A DNA stretch of 7,159 bases from CALMEC01 sp964440285 (GTDB lineage: Bacteria > Actinomycetota > Thermoleophilia > Miltoncostaeales > Miltoncostaeaceae): the NCBI GenBank assembly GCA_964440285.1, contig CAYTRV010000120.1:1-7159 (forward strand), in the 5' to 3' direction. Below the pieces are notes generated by a model that did not search any database, was not told the origin of the DNA, and saw only the letters and a list, made by a program, of their open reading frames with translations. The translations under genes were made by a program, and so were the position numbers. How positions within the stretch are numbered: position 1 is the first letter of the stretch; each line of letters opens with the position of its first letter. This document shows positions 4,840-7,159 of the stretch, in pieces.

Positions 4840-6728
4840 GCGACCGCTTCGTCGTCGGTGAGCTCGTCGTCGAAGCCGGCGCTGCTACGAAGGTCGATGG
4901 CCGGTCCGCGCGGGCGGAGCCGATCCATCTGCGGGCGCGGCCCGAGGAGCACGTCGATCTCCTCACGGTCGAGCGCCTCGGCCTCGAGCAACTCGGCGGC
5001 GCCCTGGTGGAGCAGATCCTCGTGGTCGGCGAGCAGCTGGTAGGCCGCGCGGTAGGCGGTGCCGAGCAGCGCCTGGATCTCGCGCTCGGTGCGCTCCTCG
5101 CCCGCCGGCCCCCGGGAGCCGCCGGTCAACCCGGCCGCGAGGCTCTCCTCCGTCGTGCTCCGCGCCATGCCGAGGTCCTGGACCATGATTCGGGCGAGCT
5201 CGGTTGCGCGCCGCAGGTCGTCGGCGGCGCCCGAGGTCATCTCCTCGAAGACGAGCTCCTCCGCCGCCCGGCCGCCCATGAGCCGCGCTAGTCGATCGAG
5301 ATGCTCCTGACGCGTCGCGAGGAAGCGGTCCTCGTCCGGCAGCGACACGGTCACGCCGAGGGCCTGCCCCTGGGGGATGACGGTGACACGGTCGACGGGA
5401 TCGCAGTTGGGGAGCATGTGCCCGACGATGGTGTGCCCCATCTCGTGGTAGGCCACGAGCGTGCGCTCCGTCTCCGACAGGACCTGCGTGCGCTTCTCCG
5501 GTCCGGCGGCGAGGCGCATGAGCGCGCGGCGGAAGTCGCCGAGCTCGATGACCGATCGGCCCGCCCGCGTCGCCTCGAAGGACGCCTCGTTGCAGAGCGC
5601 CGCAAGGTCGGCTCCCGCCATGCCGGCCGTGAACGCCGCGACCTGCCCGAGCTCGACGCCCGCGGCCAGGGGGCGCGTGCGCATGTGGACGTCGAGGATC
5701 AGGCGGCGCGCCTCGCGATCGGGCAGGCCGACCACGATCTTGCGGTCGAAGCGCCCGGCACGCACCAGCGCGGGATCGAGGTGCTCGAGCCGGTTGGTGG
5801 ATGCCAGCACCACGACCGGCTTGCCGGGATCGACGTGGAAGCCGTCCATCTCCGACAGAAGCTGGTCGAGGGTCGCGGTGTGCTCGCGCTCCCCTCCTCC
5901 CCCGCCGCCGCCTCGCCGTTCGCCGATCGCGTCGATCTCGTCGATGTAGAGCAGGGCCGGGGCGTTCTTCCGGGCGGCCTCGAAGAGATTGCGGATGCGG
6001 CGGGCGCCGACCCCGACGTAGACCTCGACGAACTCCGAGCCGGAGGCGCTGAAGAACGGGACGCCCGCTTCGCCGGCGACGGCCTTCGCGAGGAGCGTCT
6101 TGCCGGTGCCGGGAGGGCCGTACAGGACGATGCCCTTCGGCAGCAGTGCGCCCATCGCCTCGTAACGGCCGGGCTCGCGAAGGTATTCGGCGATCTCGAT
6201 CACCTCGTCGCGAATCTCGTCGATCCCCGCGACGTCGGCGAACTTCGTCCGGGAGAGCACCGGCTTGACGCGGTGGTTGAACTTCGCGCCGCCCATCTGG
6301 CGCACCGTGACGAAGATGAGGAGCACCAACAGGGCCATGAGGATGATCGGTCCCCACGACTGGAGCCATGCGCCGATGCTGAACGAGCCCCCGTCGGCGA
6401 CCTTCGCGATCGGACCGGGCGGCGCGGCGATCTGGGTGAGGTCGACGTCGCCCTTCTTGGCGGCCTCGATGACCTTGTCGACCGCGACCCCGCCCTGCAG
6501 ATCGGTGGTGAACCCCACGCCGGGGGGAGACTGGATCGTCAGGACCAGATCTCTGCCTCGGTCGGTGATCTGCCCGGATGGCACCGCACCCCGCTCGAGG
6601 AGGCGGAGCGCCTTGGTGAGTGAGATCTGCTCCGGCGCCCGGGCGTGCGGGTCCGCGGACGCGAACGTGGGCGCCAGGAGGGCGATCACAAGCGCGACGA
6701 GCGCGATTCGAACGATCCGGGTGTTCAG
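4836..6728 (-). CDS. ftsH: ATP-dependent zinc metalloprotease FtsH
   Basis: FtsH is the membrane-bound AAA+ protease that unfolds and degrades membrane and short-lived cytosolic proteins. From CTG 6728 it is 630 residues, the usual size. Order: membrane segment 1 (about 5-24), short extracytoplasmic domain (25-120), segment 2 (about 124-143), AAA+ domain (about 160-405) and protease domain (from about 415). Key residues: Walker A GPPGTGKT (204-211), Walker B YIDEID (Asp263, Glu264), arginine fingers Arg323 and Arg326 in VRAGRFDR, zinc site HEMGH (428-432) with Asp504 as third ligand. Oddities: pore motif YVG (237-239) instead of the usual FVG, a seven-Gly run (273-279), and an AxA-like site after segment 1 (FASA-D). 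AGGGAGG lies 6 nt before CTG 6728; conventional in-frame alternatives are TTG 6767, GTG 6782 and GTG 6791. ATG 6911 would intrude into the divergent gene and is unlikely. Confidence 0.95.
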   Translation of the reverse strand: MNTRIVRIALVALVIALLAPTFASADPHARAPEQISLTKALRLLERGAVPSGQITDRGRDLVLTIQSPPGVGFTTDLQGGVAVDKVIEAAKKGDVDLTQIAAPPGPIAKVADGGSFSIGAWLQSWGPIILMALLVLLIFVTVRQMGGAKFNHRVKPVLSRTKFADVAGIDEIRDEVIEIAEYLREPGRYEAMGALLPKGIVLYGPPGTGKTLLAKAVAGEAGVPFFSASGSEFVEVYVGVGARRIRNLFEAARKNAPALLYIDEIDAIGERRGGGGGGGEREHTATLDQLLSEMDGFHVDPGKPVVVLASTNRLEHLDPALVRAGRFDRKIVVGLPDREARRLILDVHMRTRPLAAGVELGQVAAFTAGMAGADLAALCNEASFEATRAGRSVIELGDFRRALMRLAAGPEKRTQVLSETERTLVAYHEMGHTIVGHMLPNCDPVDRVTVIPQGQALGVTVSLPDEDRFLATRQEHLDRLARLMGGRAAEELVFEEMTSGAADDLRRATELARIMVQDLGMARSTTEESLAAGLTGGSRGPAGEERTEREIQALLGTAYRAAYQLLADHEDLLHQGAAELLEAEALDREEIDVLLGPRPQMDRLRPRGPAIDLRSSAGFDDELTDDEAVA

Positions 6729-6816
6729 CTCAACCCTCCCTGGTGACCTGCGTCCGTCATCATTCAACCGGATTCGGGCCACCCCGGCCACCCCCCAATA
6801 GTCCAGGAAACGATCA
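6729..6816. other. Divergent intergenic region between ftsH and the metallopeptidase gene
   Basis: These 88 bases must hold the promoters of both divergent genes if ftsH starts at 6728. The right half contains an AT-richer patch (near 6797-6816) with AATAGT on the plus strand, but I cannot assign convincing -10/-35 pairs in either direction. AGGA at 6805-6808 serves the downstream GTG. Confidence 0.4.
6735..6741 (-). promoter_or_regulatory. Strong Shine-Dalgarno (AGGGAGG) of ftsH pointing to a CTG start
   Basis: On the reverse strand AGGGAGG is followed after 6 nt (GTTGAG) by CTG at 6728, giving an N-terminus NTRIVRIALVALVIALL that is a compact signal-anchor. The TTG inside the spacer is out of frame. 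The next conventional starts lie upstream of this site, which would then be inside the coding region without purpose. Confidence 0.55.
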
Positions 6817-7158
6817 GTGGTCGATCGCGACACATTCGAGCGACTTATCGCAGAGGCGATGGACGGCGTGCCGCAACCCTTTGCCGCCGCTTTGGAGGAG
6901 GTCGCCGTCATCGTGGAGGTGCGCTCCCCCGCGGATGACCCCGATCTCTACGGCCTCTACCTCGGCGTGCCCCTCGACGAGCCGTGGGCGGCGTCCGGGC
7001 AACTCCCCCCGACGATCGCGCTGTACATGCATCCACTGATCGACGATTGCGACTCGCACGGGGAACTCGTGGACCAGATCCGGATCACGGTGCTCCACGA
7101 GCTGGGGCACCACCTCGGCCTTGACGAGGACCAGCTCGACGCGCTCGGCTACGGCTAG
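6817..7158 (+). CDS. Small zincin-like metallopeptidase (PF06262 type)
   Basis: This complete 113-residue protein carries HELGHHLGLDEDQL (94-107) near its end: the HExxH zinc motif with Glu95 as base, extended as HExxHxxGxxE/D, where the later acidic residue is likely the third ligand. Upstream, VEVRSPADDPDLYGLYLG and the strand PTIALYMHPLI followed by an acidic helix match the short actinobacterial zincin family once called DUF1025, whose members consist only of the catalytic core. There is no signal peptide or membrane segment, so it is probably cytoplasmic; substrate unknown. The start is GTG 6817, with AGGA 8 nt before it. It is divergent from ftsH; whether the two proteases share regulation is not shown by the sequence. 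Stop TAG at 7156-7158. Confidence 0.88.
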   Translation: MVDRDTFERLIAEAMDGVPQPFAAALEEVAVIVEVRSPADDPDLYGLYLGVPLDEPWAASGQLPPTIALYMHPLIDDCDSHGELVDQIRITVLHELGHHLGLDEDQLDALGYG

Positions 7159-7159
7159 C

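Noticed and set aside
5301..6623. A 440-codon plus-strand open frame opposite ftsH
   Set aside because: It is fully antisense to ftsH, whose AAA+ and protease motifs are intact; the antisense product has no recognisable domain.

Overview
The window is GC-rich, gene-dense bacterial chromosome. Composition, TAnnnT boxes placed for leaderless transcripts, an actinobacterial-type small zincin and a small c-type cytochrome domain like those common in Thermoleophilia all point to an actinobacterium, possibly Thermoleophilia. That placement is inference; no rRNA or other taxonomic marker is present.

Layout. On the minus strand, 1-1147 holds gatC and the first 289 codons of gatA, joined by an ATGA overlap; the rest of gatA lies off the left edge. 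On the plus strand, 1300-1755 encodes a membrane-anchored cytochrome c-like protein whose heme motif reads CGSCQ instead of CxxCH. From 1785 to 1913 there is a truncated second copy of the gatC start, so the cytochrome gene sits between two direct repeats 766 bp apart. Next, on the minus strand, come a MazF-type toxin (1926-2255), its ribbon-helix-helix antitoxin (2252-2539) and a polytopic flippase-like membrane protein (2578-3555). After a 291-base gap, thiL runs on the plus strand (3847-4839) and meets ftsH (minus, 4836-6728) tail to tail; both stop codons share one CTAG. A small HExxH metallopeptidase (6817-7158, plus) starts divergently from ftsH.

How genes work together. GatC and GatA belong to the Glu/Asp-tRNA amidotransferase; GatB is not in the window. 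Antitoxin and toxin form a coupled two-gene module. ThiL makes thiamine diphosphate, FtsH is the membrane AAA+ protease, and the flippase-like protein and zincin have no assigned substrate. These look like separate units, not one pathway.

What stands out. (1) A cytochrome c domain without its proximal histidine. (2) A diverged relic of the gatC promoter and 5' end, which also supplies the mazF stop codon. (3) thiL and ftsH have strong Shine-Dalgarno sequences that point to non-standard start codons (ATC and CTG), while gatC, the antitoxin and the flippase lack one but each carry a TAnnnT box exactly 7 nt before ATG or GTG, as leaderless genes do. I see no complete new defence or mobile system, no CRISPR array, no tRNA or rRNA and no insertion sequence.
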